Positions 4,592 to 5,297 of a DNA stretch of 5,297 nucleotides are shown in pieces. How positions within the stretch are numbered: the first letter of the stretch is position 1; the number at the start of each line of letters is the position of its first letter. Both the position numbers and the translations under genes were made by a program. The stretch spans positions 1,142 to 6,438 of the forward strand of contig JAFNGD010000017.1 in assembly GCA_017885365.1 (NCBI GenBank). Direction: 5' to 3'. The stretch is from Nitrospirota bacterium (GTDB lineage Bacteria > Nitrospirota > UBA9217). The notes beneath the pieces are model-generated. The model had not been told where the DNA came from, made no database searches, and worked only from the letters and a program-made list of their open reading frames with translations.

Positions 4592-5297
4592 TTACGGCTT
4601 CGGCAAACGCAGTACCATGCCATCACCAAAGGTAATATTGTCTATATGGCCCGCCGCCTTGCTTGTCTTTGAAACAAGGTGGATGTGGATCGCATTCTTC
4701 ATTCCCGATCCTTCCTTGATCGCCGGCGCATACTGGGACAGGAACACGCCCGAATGGGTCTCGGAATAGAACCCGATGATGTCCACAGGCTCATCCTTCG
4801 TGACATAGGGTTCTTTCGATTTCACGAACAGCTCGTTCGTGATGGGTTTTCCCTCGGTCCGGTCCACGTTGATGTGCCACTTGATCTCAGCGGGTGCCCC
4901 GGCAAGCAGGAACGGGAAAGGTTTCGTTACATCAATCCCCGCCTTCTGCGCCTGCTCCTTAACGAACGTCTGAAGGTCGACGTAGCCTTTTACCGTAGCG
5001 GGTACCTGTACGTCGCTCCAATTCGCCTGCTCGGTCCAGACGAGGAAGAACGCACCGTGTTTAAAGGTCTTATCAAGCGTGTAATCGTTGCCCCGCACCT
5101 GGGTGATGTAGGGCTTTGAGTCGACGATGGTGATCTCGCCGTCAAGGCCGTCAATGGGGCCCATGGCATAGAGCCCCTTGCGCCCGGCCAAGTCTTCCAA
5201 AGAAATGACGCTTGATGCTTTGCCGCTCTCAAAGATATCCTTCTGGGCGCCGTCGTATTCGTCCATTCCTTCTTTCTTCGATCCGTCGAACGTCGAA
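4592..5297 (-). CDS. Acetolactate decarboxylase-like protein, 5' end cut by right edge
   Basis: The frame stays open to the window edge, so the start lies outside; the first in-frame ATG at 5266 has no spaced ribosome binding site. About 235 residues are visible. LYAMGPIDGLDGEITIVD resembles the LGTxNxLDGE segment of alpha-acetolactate decarboxylase (BudA/AlsD), including its Glu. PVDIIGFYSE matches the GTLIGFYTP strand. IHIHLVSKTSKAAGHIDN carries the metal ligands His-X-His-X10-His in the exact family spacing (codons at 4685-4687, 4679-4681 and 4646-4648). The catalytic Arg of the VKARTV segment has no clear match, and the protein stops about 18 residues after the last His, before the family's C-terminal strand with its Glu. 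It may thus be a relative with another reaction. A secretion signal could lie beyond the edge. The next gene has its own promoter. Confidence 0.75.
   Translation of the reverse strand, partial: STFDGSKKEGMDEYDGAQKDIFESGKASSVISLEDLAGRKGLYAMGPIDGLDGEITIVDSKPYITQVRGNDYTLDKTFKHGAFFLVWTEQANWSDVQVPATVKGYVDLQTFVKEQAQKAGIDVTKPFPFLLAGAPAEIKWHINVDRTEGKPITNELFVKSKEPYVTKDEPVDIIGFYSETHSGVFLSQYAPAIKEGSGMKNAIHIHLVSKTSKAAGHIDNITFGDGMVLRLPKP

Overview
The window is a stretch of bacterial chromosome in which every gene I can support lies on the minus strand, so the genes read right to left. In transcription order they are: a protein resembling acetolactate decarboxylase (5' end cut by the right edge), a TauE/SafE family membrane transporter, a compact three-gene operon (DUF134 DNA-binding protein, NifX/NifB-like cluster-binding protein, DsrE-like protein), an OsmC family protein, and the N-terminal 316 residues of a type IIA topoisomerase ATPase subunit (GyrB/ParE, cut by the left edge). 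The gene content, with small Cys-rich DUF134 and NifX-like proteins, DsrE and TauE/SafE, suggests an anaerobic or sulfur-active Gram-negative lineage, such as a deltaproteobacterial-type group or Nitrospirota. This is inference from family content; no marker here fixes the phylum.

Region by region: 1-949 is gyrB/parE, about 60% GC, starting with TTG behind a perfect AGGAGG. 950-1258 is its leader and promoter (TTGCTT-17-TATAAT). 1259-1771 is the OsmC protein, clearly more AT-rich. 1772-2089 has no gene but is rich in structure: a hairpin with a T-run reading on the plus strand, a 12-bp palindrome, and a nested long-range fold at 1960-2091 that may be a structured RNA. 2090-3184 is the DsrE/NifX-like/DUF134 operon, with gaps of about 35 bp and a strong sigma70-type promoter (TTGACA-17-TATCGT) whose expected start site falls in a perfect 14-bp palindrome. 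3185-3456 is that promoter region plus a weak terminator for the transporter gene. 3457-4434 is the TauE/SafE gene, with its own promoter (TTGACT-17-TATAAT) and an 8+8 inverted repeat over the expected start site. 4592-5297 is the acetolactate decarboxylase-like gene.

Functionally, the middle of the window looks like a sulfur or metal-cluster handling neighbourhood. A Cys-bearing DNA-binding protein probably controls its own operon with a cluster-binding NifX-like protein and a DsrE-like sulfur carrier; an OsmC-type thiol protein and a possible sulfur oxyanion exporter flank it. The topoisomerase gene has different base composition and its own promoter and is probably an unrelated neighbour. 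The least explained features are the structured region at 1960-2091, the palindromic sites over two promoters, and the decarboxylase-like protein, which keeps the His metal site but appears to lack other catalytic parts.
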